Assembly: GCA_046329495.1 (NCBI GenBank) | Contig: JAXLUO010000016.1 | Coordinates: forward strand, 21,793-85,792 | From: Bog-950 sp046329495 | GTDB lineage: Bacteria > Bacteroidota > Bacteroidia > Chitinophagales > LD1 | Direction of reading: 5' to 3' | DNA: 64,000 bases | Part shown: one piece after another, positions 43,192-52,675 of the stretch | How the letters are laid out: each line of letters opens with the position of its first letter | How positions within the stretch are numbered: the stretch's first letter is position 1 | Made by a program: the position numbers and the translations under genes | Notes under the pieces: generated by a model | Databases searched by the model: none | The model's input: only the letters and a program-made list of their open reading frames with translations | What the model was told of the DNA's origin: nothing

Positions 43192-43231
43192 ACAGGTAAA
43201 TGCTAATCATTTTGCAGCCTATGTGGGTATC

Positions 43232-44137
43232 TTAACGCTGCCAGGTAAGCTTCAATTTCGACCAAATCCGTTGCTCCTGCGCCATAGGGATAAATCCTGT
43301 GCTACCGCCATTATACGATCCGTAACCATTATTATAACCACCGGCAGGAGCGCCAAGTCCGTTGTTCATACCGTTATTACCGTACATGCCATTGTTATTG
43401 TACGGGTTGCCGCTATTCATTACACCACCGCCCATACCGCCATTGTTGCTCCAACCGGTATTCGAATCATTATCATCCGATTTCTCCTTATGCTCACCCA
43501 TTTCAACGGCGCCAACAACCATCCCAAATCCCAACGGTTTAGATGTATCGCCCACCTGCATAGCATGCTGAAGAACACTTCTTACCGGAATTCTATACTC
43601 TACGCAAAGGCTGTTTAAAGAATCCCATGCAAAAGCGGCTTCTACTCCATATTCATTTTTCAAAGCCAGGATTTGATTAGGTATACCATTTAAGCGTATA
43701 GATTCCAACGTCGTTTGTTGCTGGGCTATAAACAACCGCAAGTGTGTAATATCCGGGCGTGGGGTTTCTGCCTGGTTGTCATTTTCGGCTCCTTTCTTTT
43801 TGCCCTCGCCTGCCTTGCGGCTATGTTTAAGCGGAAAACCAATACCACAAGTTTCCGATTTTTTCCCCTTCGGGTCAAACCACATATTAAATCCTCCCCG
43901 AAAGAACCGGAGTTGAGCTGCCTCTTCATTTAACTTTAAGCATACATAAACGGCACCGGTATCGTTAGCAATTGAAAACTGTATTTGGGTAGCACCGTCG
44001 TAATAGCGAAACTGTGCAGGCCAATCCCAGGCATACCCATCCACCTGAATGCCTTTTTCGGCCCACCAGCTATTCAATTCCTGCGCCCTTAGACCTGTAC
44101 CTAACGCAATAAAAAATAAAAATGAAAGTATTCTCAT
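43232..44137 (-). CDS. Exported protein with CBM9/DOMON-like domain and Asn/Gly-rich C-terminal tract
   Basis: This 301-aa protein has the signal peptide MRILSFLFFIALGTGLRAQ. Residues about 25-190 resemble the carbohydrate-binding module family 9-like fold found in many exported Bacteroidota proteins (QVDGYAWDWPAQFRYYDG, then QIQFSIANDTGAVYVCLKL and GGFNMWFDPKGKK). Residues about 230-285 are low complexity (WSNNGGMGGGVMNSGNPYNN and similar), followed by a short ordered end. Ligand and role are unknown. It lies downstream of nothing obviously related and is convergent with no strong terminator. Confidence 0.6.
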   Translation of the reverse strand: MRILSFLFFIALGTGLRAQELNSWWAEKGIQVDGYAWDWPAQFRYYDGATQIQFSIANDTGAVYVCLKLNEEAAQLRFFRGGFNMWFDPKGKKSETCGIGFPLKHSRKAGEGKKKGAENDNQAETPRPDITHLRLFIAQQQTTLESIRLNGIPNQILALKNEYGVEAAFAWDSLNSLCVEYRIPVRSVLQHAMQVGDTSKPLGFGMVVGAVEMGEHKEKSDDNDSNTGWSNNGGMGGGVMNSGNPYNNNGMYGNNGMNNGLGAPAGGYNNGYGSYNGGSTGFIPMAQEQRIWSKLKLTWQR

Positions 44138-44272
44138 TACTTAAAATTTCAACTACCGTTACCCAACGGCCGGGTCAAATATCCTATAAAACGGTATTAC
44201 CGGGCTGTTAATAATAGTTTGCGCCCAACAACTAAACGTATTAAATTCCGTTCAATAAGTAAAGCTGTTCCT

Positions 44273-44983
44273 ATGGCTCAATTACCCGAAAACTGGTTAA
44301 CGCAGGGATGGATTGACTTTGAATACAAAAAATACCTGCTGCTGGCCTACCTGCAGGAGGCCGGTTCAACCTTCCATCAAAAGAAACTCTATCCAAAATT
44401 ATCGGAACTGGTAGAGCACTATCGTAACCTCAACTTATTCCGAAGCCGAAAACTTACGTTCGAAAAGGGTTTTCCAAAGGAAATTTCGAGGATTGATTTC
44501 GAGAAGTTCAGGATCGAGTACAGGGAGATGTTTGAGGATGATGAACTGCTGAAGGAGATCGATTCGATTGTAGAATTCGCTCTACCTGCATTTGAAAAGC
44601 ACCTTGGCCTGGGTCGTGAACTATACCAGGAAGTTGAAGAAAAACTGGAAGTGTTTCCGGTGGGCATCATACCTCTTAGGAAAGAAGAGGGGTATATGTT
44701 CTTATCGGATTTTCCGTTGCGCATGGTAAGCGTTTATTATTACAATCTTACCATCTTTGAACAGGTAAACGAAAAATTCCGCGGTTTGCACACGCGGCTT
44801 TTGTTTAATTACACGAGTAGCCTGACGGAGAATTATGAACAGGTAAAATACCGGCTGATAGAAAACAACCGGGATTTACCGGCACCTGCAGTGTATGCCA
44901 TTGAATTTAAGCACAGCTACCCACACAGTGAAACTATGCTGCCCGTTGCAAAACGCAGTTTACTAAGGGTGTTAAGCCTGTAG
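44273..44983 (+). CDS. Conserved hypothetical cytosolic protein
   Basis: This is 236 aa from the ATG at 44273 (MAQLPENWLTQGWIDFEYKKYLLLAYLQ). A TTG-initiated extension to 44219 is less likely. It is predicted mixed alpha/beta and rich in charged residues, with no signal peptide or membrane segment. I do not recognise the family. Its stop is only two bases from the stop of the convergent SprF-like gene, leaving no room for a terminator between them. Confidence 0.65.
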   Translation: MAQLPENWLTQGWIDFEYKKYLLLAYLQEAGSTFHQKKLYPKLSELVEHYRNLNLFRSRKLTFEKGFPKEISRIDFEKFRIEYREMFEDDELLKEIDSIVEFALPAFEKHLGLGRELYQEVEEKLEVFPVGIIPLRKEEGYMFLSDFPLRMVSVYYYNLTIFEQVNEKFRGLHTRLLFNYTSSLTENYEQVKYRLIENNRDLPAPAVYAIEFKHSYPHSETMLPVAKRSLLRVLSL

Positions 44984-44985
44984 CC

Positions 44986-46062
44986 CTAACGTTTAAAGCT
45001 TGGGCAAAATACTTTTCGGCCGCCAAACTGGCGGGTGAAACTACCCACATGTACAATAGAAATTTCGGGACCGCCATTGGCCTTTGATGCATTGATTAGT
45101 TTTGAAAGGGTTACATCATAGCTTAACAATATCCGTGTTTTTTGAAATTGATAGCCTACAACAGGAGCCAGTGCATCTTTAATACGGTAATTCAATCCAC
45201 CATATAGGGTATGATCTAATTCTCCCCTCCTTCCTCCAAAAAAACTATAACCAAACAACATGTTCAGCATTATCTCGCTTGCCTTCTTCTCATAACCATA
45301 ATAAGCATTTACTGCCAGTTGAGTTCTTTCATTAAAATAACCGGTCAAGCCAAGGTTAGCCTGATATCGAAATCCTAAACGTTCGGTGGTACCTAAAAAG
45401 GTATGCTTGGGCCGGTTTAAATGCAATAAGGCAAAACCGGCTTCCAGTTTAACCTGCTCGTGCACAAAGGCATTAAAGTTTATACCGGCATTAAGGTCAA
45501 CAAAGCCAAAGGTTTCGCGTTGCAGGGGTTCACTGTTATTGGCATTCAAGTCAAACCCAATATCTTCTACCCACTGATTATTAAAATACAGTTTGGCAAA
45601 ATCAATAGAGCGTATTACATAATTGAGGCCTACGCCGGCCGATAGTACATAACGATGATCTTTATCAAATGCCTGATGGTAGGCGGCGCTTAAACCAATT
45701 CTACGGTAAGTAAGGCGGCCATCACCTGCCTGATCGTTTAAAAAATTAGCTCCCAGTCCAAACCAACCCACCTTTATACGCCTTTCCCCAAACGAAAAAT
45801 CTACATACGGCGATTCGCTATGGTAATTGTAAACAGAGTTACTAATAGCCCAGGGCCATTGTAATTTGGCATTAAAGCCAATCCGGTAATTACCATCGTA
45901 AAAACCGGTTAAACCGGGGTTAAGTCCCAGTGGGTTGGAATAAAATTGCGAATAATGCACATCCTGCGCCTGCAGGTTTTTCCCGCATACAAATACGAGC
46001 AGAAGCACGACCTTTATAAAAAGACCTGCCAGCCTACTCCTATATGGATTAAAACAAATCAT
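44986..46062 (-). CDS. PorP/SprF-family type IX secretion membrane protein
   Basis: This 358-aa protein has a signal peptide ending in LLVFVCGKNLQAQ. The family hallmark follows at once: DVHYSQFYSNPLGLNPGLTGFYDGNYRIG. The rest is a beta-barrel with AGVGLNYVIRSIDFAKL and a C-terminal LLSYDVTLSKLINASKANGGPEISI motif. SprF-like proteins sit in the outer membrane and assist export or surface retention of a particular type B CTD partner. Its ATG overlaps the TGA of the adhesin gene (ATGA, 46059-46062), so the two are co-translated, and the adhesin is its likely client. Confidence 0.93.
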   Translation of the reverse strand: MICFNPYRSRLAGLFIKVVLLLVFVCGKNLQAQDVHYSQFYSNPLGLNPGLTGFYDGNYRIGFNAKLQWPWAISNSVYNYHSESPYVDFSFGERRIKVGWFGLGANFLNDQAGDGRLTYRRIGLSAAYHQAFDKDHRYVLSAGVGLNYVIRSIDFAKLYFNNQWVEDIGFDLNANNSEPLQRETFGFVDLNAGINFNAFVHEQVKLEAGFALLHLNRPKHTFLGTTERLGFRYQANLGLTGYFNERTQLAVNAYYGYEKKASEIMLNMLFGYSFFGGRRGELDHTLYGGLNYRIKDALAPVVGYQFQKTRILLSYDVTLSKLINASKANGGPEISIVHVGSFTRQFGGRKVFCPSFKR

Positions 46063-49000
46063 CGCACAAGCGTAATATTTCCTTTTAATGGTACATGCTG
46101 TCCGTTAATTAAGGTAGCTTCCACTGCATAGGTATATACATCCATTTCCTGCAACACACCTTTGTAAATACCATCCCATCCAACGTTCTTATCCGTAGTT
46201 TCAAATACCTTTTCACCCCACCGGTTATAAATTCTGAAACTTAACTCCACTATTCCGCGTCCTTCTATTTTTACTACATCGTTTATGCCGTCGCCATTGG
46301 GCGAAAAGGCATTAGGCATACCAATAAGTGCTCTAAAGTCAATAAAAATGTTCTTGCAGATGGTATCTGCACATACATCGTTGTAAGCAACAAGGCACAC
46401 CGTAAACCCATTCACATTCTCGTAAACATGATAAGGATTTTCATCGCTGCTGGTTTCTCCATCACCAAAATCCCAAAGTAACTGATCGTAGAATAAGCTC
46501 TGATTAATAAATGGTACTTCTTTTTCAAACATGAAAGTATCCGCCGGTGTACTGAAAGCAGCATAAGGTTGAGGATGCACCGTTACGTCATGTGCAATGC
46601 TTTTGGTTTTATCACAGGTATTGGAATCTACCATAGTCAGTTTTACACCATACACTCCCGAAGATCCATAACTATGTAAAGGTGAGTACTGCGTAGATTG
46701 TCCATTATCGCCAAACTGCCAGGTGAATTGCGCCGTAGCGTTACTCTGATTAAAAAACTGTACGGGCGTGCCCATACATACATCCTGTGCAGTGAAATCA
46801 ATTATAAGATTAGGTAACAGTGTAACCGGCCTCACAACAGTATCTATAGGGTGACAACGGGTGCTGTCGGTGGCAACCAGAGTTATATAGTACGTTGCAG
46901 GCTGATGATACGAATGGTTTTCGTTTATCTGGTTTGACCCGCTACCGTCGCCAAAATACCACTGGTAGCCGGTAGCATTTGTACTTTGGTTTATCAGTTC
47001 AACCACTAAGTTCGAATCGCAATCGTTCAGGATGTTAAGCTGAAAGGCCGCATTAACGAAATCATCAATCACTGTAATCTGTCCATACGCTGTATCGCCA
47101 CCAACACAGGCATTCGTATCTACCCCCACCATGGTTACCTGAAAAGACCCTAATCCCGTATACGTATGTTGCACCGTATCGCCAATTCCGCTAAACCCAT
47201 CGCCAAAAAACCAGGTAAAATCGGTAGTCAGTAAATTGGAGTTGCCAATCAGCGTGGCATTAAAAGGCAAACACCCGCCCGTATCGGGTATGGTTAGCGA
47301 TACGTTTAAAGGCAGCAAACTTACTGCAATTTTTTCGGTGTCTACCGGATGGCAGACTTGCTGTACATCGGTTAAATAGTGGGTTATTGTAAACGTACCT
47401 GCCGTGTTGTAAACATGGGAAGCCGAATCGCCTCCTGCCTGAGAGCCATCACCAAAATCCCATAATTCGCTTTCTTCTCCTACATAGGTACTCCATACAT
47501 TCACTCTAACCGAATCGCATCCATAAAATATCCGGGTGAAATGAAACGAGGCATCTGCTGCCGAATCGTAAGCAATAATATGCGCATAGGCAGTATCAGC
47601 CTTATTACATGAATTGGTATCAGATACAACAACCCTAACCGTATAATTACCCGCTGCAAAAGCATGCGATGGACTATTCAAGGCACTACCGGTTCCATCC
47701 CCAAAATTCCAATTATAAGTTGCGCCAGGTTGTAATGCAAGTTGAAAATTAACTAACAAGGGTGCACAGCCAATCGAATCGGTTGTTTGAAAACCAGCTT
47801 TTACTTTGGCAGGTATAAATATTTGCTGCGCAAAGGTGTCGGCCAGGTTACATTTGGTGGTGTCCGTTAAAATTAAACGCACTGTATAGGAACCCGGCGC
47901 CTGGTAATAATGTGTTACTGAATCTTCAATAGCAGTTGCGCCATCACCTAAATTCCATAAGTACGAGGTGGTGGCATACGCCTGAGAGGCTAAAAACACT
48001 TTATTGCTATCGCAATCAATATTTAACGATGGCAAAAAATTAGCTGCCAGCGAGTCATCACGCACCCATACGTCAATATAAGCTGTGTCAGAAATATTAC
48101 AAGAGTTAGAATCTATACCAACTAACATTACCTGATATGTTCCTGTATCCACATACGTATGTTGTGGATTTTGCTGGTTGCTGGTGTGCCCGTCGCCAAA
48201 ATACCACTGAAAACTTTGCGCATTATTAATGGTACCCTGAAATTGTACCGTTAGTGGTACGCATCCGGTAGCCCGCGGAAAAGCCTGTAAAGCCACACTG
48301 GTGCCGCTTAAGTTGAATGCAAGCTTTAAACCCAGTTCGTTGCAGTTATGACTGCCATTCAGCGGACTCCAAACGCCAGCAGTAGTAGGGGTTAAAGAAT
48401 TACCTCCGCATCCTGCACACATGGCTTCATATACCACACCCCGTTTATCAAAGCGGCTGGTTCCGCCATCTACGTGCTCAATTGAACCGTTGCCTCCAAA
48501 ATACGAACCATACAAAATGTTCTGCGCGTTTTTTGACAGCACAAAAAAGTAAAAGTCTGTACCGTCGGTAGTGGTTTGCATGGCATCGGCCGTAAGCGGC
48601 ATGTTGAACATATTATTCTGAAATCCGGCAAAGGCTGTACTGTTGGTACCCCAACCTGCCACGTACACATTCTCGCAAGTATCCACCAAAAATGCCGTTG
48701 GGCTGATATTGGGAACGCCGGTTCCGTTACCGAATACCGTAGAATAAAAAACTGAACTTAAGTTAGGGGTAACCTTACTTATAAACTGCCCGCTATTAGG
48801 GTTAGCATACACTGCATTTTGTACCGGGTAAGTGCCGGTAGTTTGACCAATGAAATAAACATTACCTGCTCCGTCCAATTTCACAAAATAAACCTGGTCG
48901 TTACCGCCTGTTCCAATATAACTGGAACTCAAAAACTGAGTGCCGGTGGCATTTATCAAACCAACGAAACCATCGTATTGCCCGCCCTGGTAACTACTGT

Positions 49001-50555
49001 GCAGCGTGCCCGCTGTTGTCGGAAAATTATTACTCATCGTGCCACCTGCCACGTATAGGGTGCCATTGGGCCCAATATCAAGTGAGTAGCATGCATCATC
49101 ATTAAAACCACCCATATAGGTGCACCATAATAGCTGCGAACAATCGCTGTTCAACTTAAATGCACAACCATCCTGCGCGCCACCCAGTGCAGACTGTAAT
49201 GCCCCGGAGGATGCAGGAAAATCAAATGAACTGGTGCAACTGGCTACATAGATATTCTGCTGCGCATCCACATTTACCTCGCCCCTGTTTTGGTCACCAT
49301 AATTTCGCTTTAAGTTGCCGGCTGTAAACTCCTGAGGATCGAAGTTGATGCCGTCATTGAGCGACCCACCGATAAAAGTGGAACCCATCATGGCCGTTCC
49401 GGTGGCATTAAGTTTGGTTACAACAATATCGCCTGCGCCGTTTTGTGTTTTATCGTATGCATTAGCAGTAACCGGATAATCGGCCGAATAACTAACGCCA
49501 TAGATTACCAGATTACCCTGCGGGTCAACCACCAGCGAATGCGGTGTCTCGTTATCAGTGCCACCTATATAGGTTGAGTATATTAATTGAGTTCCATCAG
49601 GTGTAAATTTGGTAATACCCATATCGCATGCGTAAGCAATACCATTGCCGGTACCACTGTTACCGCCGGTACCCCCACCCCAAACTGTTTGGAAGGCACC
49701 TGTTGTGGTAGGGTAATAATTCCCGTTCGGCGGCGCCTGGTTCACATACCCACCAACATACATATTGCCCAGATTATCGTAGGTGGCAGTATACCCCCAG
49801 TTATCGGCAGTGGCGCCAGTATAGGTGCTAAAAATTACCGTTGGATCAATTACCAACGGCAGGTTTTTATTATACCCGTTCGGGAACGTAAAACTTACCA
49901 CTGTACCATTTAATTGAAACGAACAGGGAACAGTAACTCTGAAGCCATTCACTTCCTGGTAAGCCCATGGTCGCTCTTCTATAATTTCTCCCACAGAGGT
50001 TGCAACCCGCAACGATCCATTCTGCAAACTTATGGCATCAGCCCCTGCATACTGCATTTTTATTTCAGTGTCATCTGCTCCGGGGTAAACTATCAAATCA
50101 TATTTCAGCTGCCCTTCGGGCTTGGCATACAAGTGAAGATCAATGCCCCTATACAATTGCCGGTACTCAACCTTAGCATAGTTTTTAACTCCAGTTGCCC
50201 AATGCGTGGGGTCATTTCCCAAAAAGTAATTGCAATAGTTGCGCTGAAGGGCTGAACCATACACTTCAGTTTGTGCATTAGCGCCAATAAATTCCTCTCG
50301 TAAAACATGCCCATGTACCGTTACCGGCTTACCACCGGGATGGTGTATTTGCCCTATATCGTTCTCTGAATAAAGAAAATAGCAAAAGGCATTTTTTTCC
50401 AGCATCAAATTGCCGTTGGGAACCGGCACTTTAAATTTAAATGCCTGGTGCCACTGCCCTTTATTTTCGGTAAACTGTATACCGGCGGGCGAATGGCAGT
50501 ATACCATACCCGTTATAAACAAAAGTCCTAAAACTAAAAGTAGCTGCTTTTTCAC
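46059..50555 (-). CDS. Large surface adhesin: DUF7948-like domain, SBBP beta-propeller, eight PKD domains, T9SS type B sorting domain
   Basis: This is 1498 aa with a GTG start (MKKQLLLVLGLLFITGMVYC signal peptide). Residues about 25-260 resemble the DUF7948 domain (GIQFTENKGQWHQAF, RGIDLHLYAKPEGQLKYDLIV). Residues about 260-760 contain SBBP/beta-propeller repeats (YSTYIGGTDNETPHSLVVDPQGN and similar). I count eight PKD domains (FQWYFGDGHTSNQQNPQHTY through LLWDFGDGETSSDENPYHVY). The end is a type B/gliding-motility CTD (GMPNAFSPNGDGINDV, RWGEKVFE). It should be exported by the T9SS and held at the surface by the SprF-like protein encoded next. The ligand is unknown. TATCTTTA on the reverse strand (50580-50573) may be its -7 box. 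Confidence 0.92.
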   Translation of the reverse strand: MKKQLLLVLGLLFITGMVYCHSPAGIQFTENKGQWHQAFKFKVPVPNGNLMLEKNAFCYFLYSENDIGQIHHPGGKPVTVHGHVLREEFIGANAQTEVYGSALQRNYCNYFLGNDPTHWATGVKNYAKVEYRQLYRGIDLHLYAKPEGQLKYDLIVYPGADDTEIKMQYAGADAISLQNGSLRVATSVGEIIEERPWAYQEVNGFRVTVPCSFQLNGTVVSFTFPNGYNKNLPLVIDPTVIFSTYTGATADNWGYTATYDNLGNMYVGGYVNQAPPNGNYYPTTTGAFQTVWGGGTGGNSGTGNGIAYACDMGITKFTPDGTQLIYSTYIGGTDNETPHSLVVDPQGNLVIYGVSYSADYPVTANAYDKTQNGAGDIVVTKLNATGTAMMGSTFIGGSLNDGINFDPQEFTAGNLKRNYGDQNRGEVNVDAQQNIYVASCTSSFDFPASSGALQSALGGAQDGCAFKLNSDCSQLLWCTYMGGFNDDACYSLDIGPNGTLYVAGGTMSNNFPTTAGTLHSSYQGGQYDGFVGLINATGTQFLSSSYIGTGGNDQVYFVKLDGAGNVYFIGQTTGTYPVQNAVYANPNSGQFISKVTPNLSSVFYSTVFGNGTGVPNISPTAFLVDTCENVYVAGWGTNSTAFAGFQNNMFNMPLTADAMQTTTDGTDFYFFVLSKNAQNILYGSYFGGNGSIEHVDGGTSRFDKRGVVYEAMCAGCGGNSLTPTTAGVWSPLNGSHNCNELGLKLAFNLSGTSVALQAFPRATGCVPLTVQFQGTINNAQSFQWYFGDGHTSNQQNPQHTYVDTGTYQVMLVGIDSNSCNISDTAYIDVWVRDDSLAANFLPSLNIDCDSNKVFLASQAYATTSYLWNLGDGATAIEDSVTHYYQAPGSYTVRLILTDTTKCNLADTFAQQIFIPAKVKAGFQTTDSIGCAPLLVNFQLALQPGATYNWNFGDGTGSALNSPSHAFAAGNYTVRVVVSDTNSCNKADTAYAHIIAYDSAADASFHFTRIFYGCDSVRVNVWSTYVGEESELWDFGDGSQAGGDSASHVYNTAGTFTITHYLTDVQQVCHPVDTEKIAVSLLPLNVSLTIPDTGGCLPFNATLIGNSNLLTTDFTWFFGDGFSGIGDTVQHTYTGLGSFQVTMVGVDTNACVGGDTAYGQITVIDDFVNAAFQLNILNDCDSNLVVELINQSTNATGYQWYFGDGSGSNQINENHSYHQPATYYITLVATDSTRCHPIDTVVRPVTLLPNLIIDFTAQDVCMGTPVQFFNQSNATAQFTWQFGDNGQSTQYSPLHSYGSSGVYGVKLTMVDSNTCDKTKSIAHDVTVHPQPYAAFSTPADTFMFEKEVPFINQSLFYDQLLWDFGDGETSSDENPYHVYENVNGFTVCLVAYNDVCADTICKNIFIDFRALIGMPNAFSPNGDGINDVVKIEGRGIVELSFRIYNRWGEKVFETTDKNVGWDGIYKGVLQEMDVYTYAVEATLINGQHVPLKGNITLVR

Positions 50556-50676
50556 GCCGGTTCTTACATCATTAAAGATAGCTAAAAATACAAGGTGGTT
50601 ACCAGATTACCGAAGTACTCCGTTCACCATCTACCGGCAAAAACGTTAAAATTTAGCCTACCGTTGCCAGGTTGGT

Positions 50677-51003
50677 TTATCTACCTTTTGAGCGCAACAG
50701 CAATTCCTCGTAAGCCTCCATTTTGGTCTTCATTTTATTGAAGTCTTCAATTACCTGCGAGTAGGTAATATTGGCAAACTGCTGCATGGTCTCATCATTG
50801 ATGGGTATGTCATAAGCAAGAAGGAAGGAAAGGTCAACCTTCATAACCCGGCAAAACCGCCGTAAAGTACCAATCCTTGCGTTTGAACTCCGGCTTTCAA
50901 GCGAGCTATAAGCCTGCTGGCTTATTTTCATTTCTTCAGCAATTGCACTTTGTTTAAATCCGCGGTACTCCCTGATTTTCTTGATTCGTTTTGCTAATAA
51001 CAT
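50677..51003 (-). CDS. XRE-family HTH regulator (paralogue of the one at 62550)
   Basis: This 108-aa cytosolic protein has a helix-turn-helix in RIKKIREYRGFKQSAIAEEM and KISQQAYSSLESRSSNARI, then a helical tail. From KKIREYRG to YEELL it aligns without large gaps to the regulator at 62550, sharing QQAYSSLE, RFC.VMKVD, FLLA.DIP and YEELL. It lies upstream of and in the same direction as the type B adhesin, with 121 bp between and no terminator seen, so it may control or be co-transcribed with it. Confidence 0.88.
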   Translation of the reverse strand: MLLAKRIKKIREYRGFKQSAIAEEMKISQQAYSSLESRSSNARIGTLRRFCRVMKVDLSFLLAYDIPINDETMQQFANITYSQVIEDFNKMKTKMEAYEELLLRSKGR

Positions 51004-51135
51004 ACTTGTACATTTAATAGCGCAACGGCCGAGGGGGTAGCAACGGTGTTACACCCGGCTAAAATAACCAGTCTCTGCTCTTGTTTACCATCATCATCCA
51101 CACACTAAATGTGAAGTGTAGTGCTTAAAAACGGA

Positions 51136-51168
51136 AAAAGCCGGTGGCAACGATTTGCCCCGGCCTTT
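51136..51168 (-). terminator. Rho-independent terminator after the second SprF-like gene
   Basis: On the reverse strand, AAAGGCCGGGGCAA pairs with TTGCCACCGGCTTT (two small mismatches/bulges) around a short loop and runs into T5. It separates the SprF-like gene from the XRE gene. Confidence 0.72.
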
Positions 51169-51190
51169 AAACTCAAACCCAATGAGTATT

Positions 51191-52246
51191 TTAGAACATA
51201 GCAGGGCAATGGCCCGGATGTGGTTTTTTACGGAAACTACCCTGATACAGAATTGCTACCTCAGGAGCCCCCACGGTTTTTGAAGCCGGCATCAATTTCG
51301 AAATGTTCATATCATAAGCTAAACCTACGCTCAAGCCCTTATAATCTATACGCGTATTGAAGATAACTGCATCAAACAAACCCCGGTACTGCATTCCAAA
51401 GTGAACTGCTGTTTTGCTTAAGGTTGGATTGCCTACAATTGTTTTAAAATTGCAGCCTACATTAAATTCATAGGCCGGGCCCTGTACCAACACTAAAAAA
51501 TTGGGCATAATAGACAGGCGTTTGCCAACTGGAATTGCAGCACCGCCATGCATGCTTATTTTCATATACATCCGCTCGCGGCCGGCTACATTGCCTTCAA
51601 GGCCATTCGGATAAAAAGAGACTTTGGGCTGATTAACATGGTTTAAAGCAACACCGAAATACAGATTGGTTTCTTTTTTGGTTATGCCACTAATCAAAAT
51701 ACCGGCACCTGCATCGCCATACACAACCTTGTTGCGGCCAAAATATTCCCCATTACGAGTTAAATCAGCCTGCCCGGTATTAAAATCATACTGCTCATCA
51801 AAGGTGGCACGCGAAGGATCAAAGCTCTTATAATTAAACGAACCTTGCAGACCGGCTGATAACTGCAGGGTTCCTTTTCGATTCAACATAAAATGATAGG
51901 CAAATGAAAGATCTACATGGTTAGTGTTCAAACGGACAGCACCGGCTTGATCGGCAAAAAATGAGATACCGAAACCCGCAAAACTATTATGCTTGGTAAT
52001 TTTGCCAACAGCCATATCAGCTCCACCCGCAAAGGTACGATAGGTATTCCCTTGCGAAACCGTCATCCACTGCGTACGGAAATTGGCATAAACGCGGTAA
52101 TCGCCTGCATTCATACCAGCCAGCGCCGGAGACAATAATAGCGGAGACGAATTGTACTGCGAGAAGTGAATGTCCTGCGCAGTTAAGTTATTCTTAGCAA
52201 CAGACATTATCAGCAACATCAACAAAAGGCGTAAAAACTTTTTCAT
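51191..52246 (-). CDS. PorP/SprF-family type IX secretion membrane protein (orphan)
   Basis: This 351-aa protein has the signal peptide MKKFLRLLLMLLIMSVAKNNLTAQ. The family start DIHFSQYNSSPLLLSPALAGMNAGDYRVY follows, then a barrel with FADQAGAVRLNTNHVDLSFAYHFML and a GLSVGLAYDMNISKLMPASKTVGAPEVAILYQ end. It should lie in the outer membrane and assist a type B CTD client. No adhesin is adjacent in its own transcription unit; the nearest is the 1498-aa protein downstream, which already has its own SprF-like gene. Confidence 0.92.
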   Translation of the reverse strand: MKKFLRLLLMLLIMSVAKNNLTAQDIHFSQYNSSPLLLSPALAGMNAGDYRVYANFRTQWMTVSQGNTYRTFAGGADMAVGKITKHNSFAGFGISFFADQAGAVRLNTNHVDLSFAYHFMLNRKGTLQLSAGLQGSFNYKSFDPSRATFDEQYDFNTGQADLTRNGEYFGRNKVVYGDAGAGILISGITKKETNLYFGVALNHVNQPKVSFYPNGLEGNVAGRERMYMKISMHGGAAIPVGKRLSIMPNFLVLVQGPAYEFNVGCNFKTIVGNPTLSKTAVHFGMQYRGLFDAVIFNTRIDYKGLSVGLAYDMNISKLMPASKTVGAPEVAILYQGSFRKKPHPGHCPAMF

Positions 52247-52386
52247 GGCATAAATTATATGCTTGTTGAAACGGGCTATGCCATCCCTGAGATGCCATTT
52301 TAACTAAGTGAAAAACAACATTTAGCTTGTGAGTTACGCTATAACCTTATTGCCTTAAAAGACGTAGTTAAACCTGCACCAACCGC

Positions 52387-52430
52387 AAAAGCAAAAACCC
52401 GGCTAATTACTTAGCCGGGTCTTGCTTTTA
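52387..52430. terminator. Bidirectional Rho-independent terminator
   Basis: ACCCGGCTAA (52397-52406) pairs perfectly with TTAGCCGGGT (52411-52420) around TTAC. AAAAGCAA and TTGCTTTT extend the stem. The reverse strand gives the better T-run, which would end the transcript of the small gene at 52676. Confidence 0.82.
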
Positions 52431-52578
52431 AATCCCTATAAAAATTTTTAAGCGGTATAGTAACGCTGTAAAATGCTTAATTTAGTATCATATGGTACCA
52501 AATCATCTATTTTAGTCAATTGTCTATCAATGTTACTTTGTTAAAAAACCAACATATACGGACGTCAAAAACAATTGA

Positions 52579-52612
52579 TTGGTAATGCTGCTCAGCATTA
52601 CTTCTAATTTTG
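52579..52612 (+). promoter_or_regulatory. Forward promoter-like site with an inverted repeat filling the spacer
   Basis: TTG (52579-52581) and TAATTTTG (52605-52612) lie 23 bp apart. Between them sits the perfect inverted repeat GTAATGCTG-CT-CAGCATTAC (52582-52601). If used, it would transcribe antisense through the small gene at 52676. The elements are seen; function as a repressible promoter is inference. Confidence 0.35.
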
Positions 52613-52675
52613 CGCAACTAATGGCCTTAGTTTCTGCCGCAAAACTCTATCGCTTTATAGCTAACTAACCGGTTA

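Larger units (their letters stand above)
52247..52675. other. 429-bp gene-free region with terminator and divergent promoter-like site
   Basis: It holds the terminator at 52387-52430 and the palindrome-containing promoter-like site at 52579-52612, listed separately. The rest is AT-rich with no credible frame. Confidence 0.5.
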
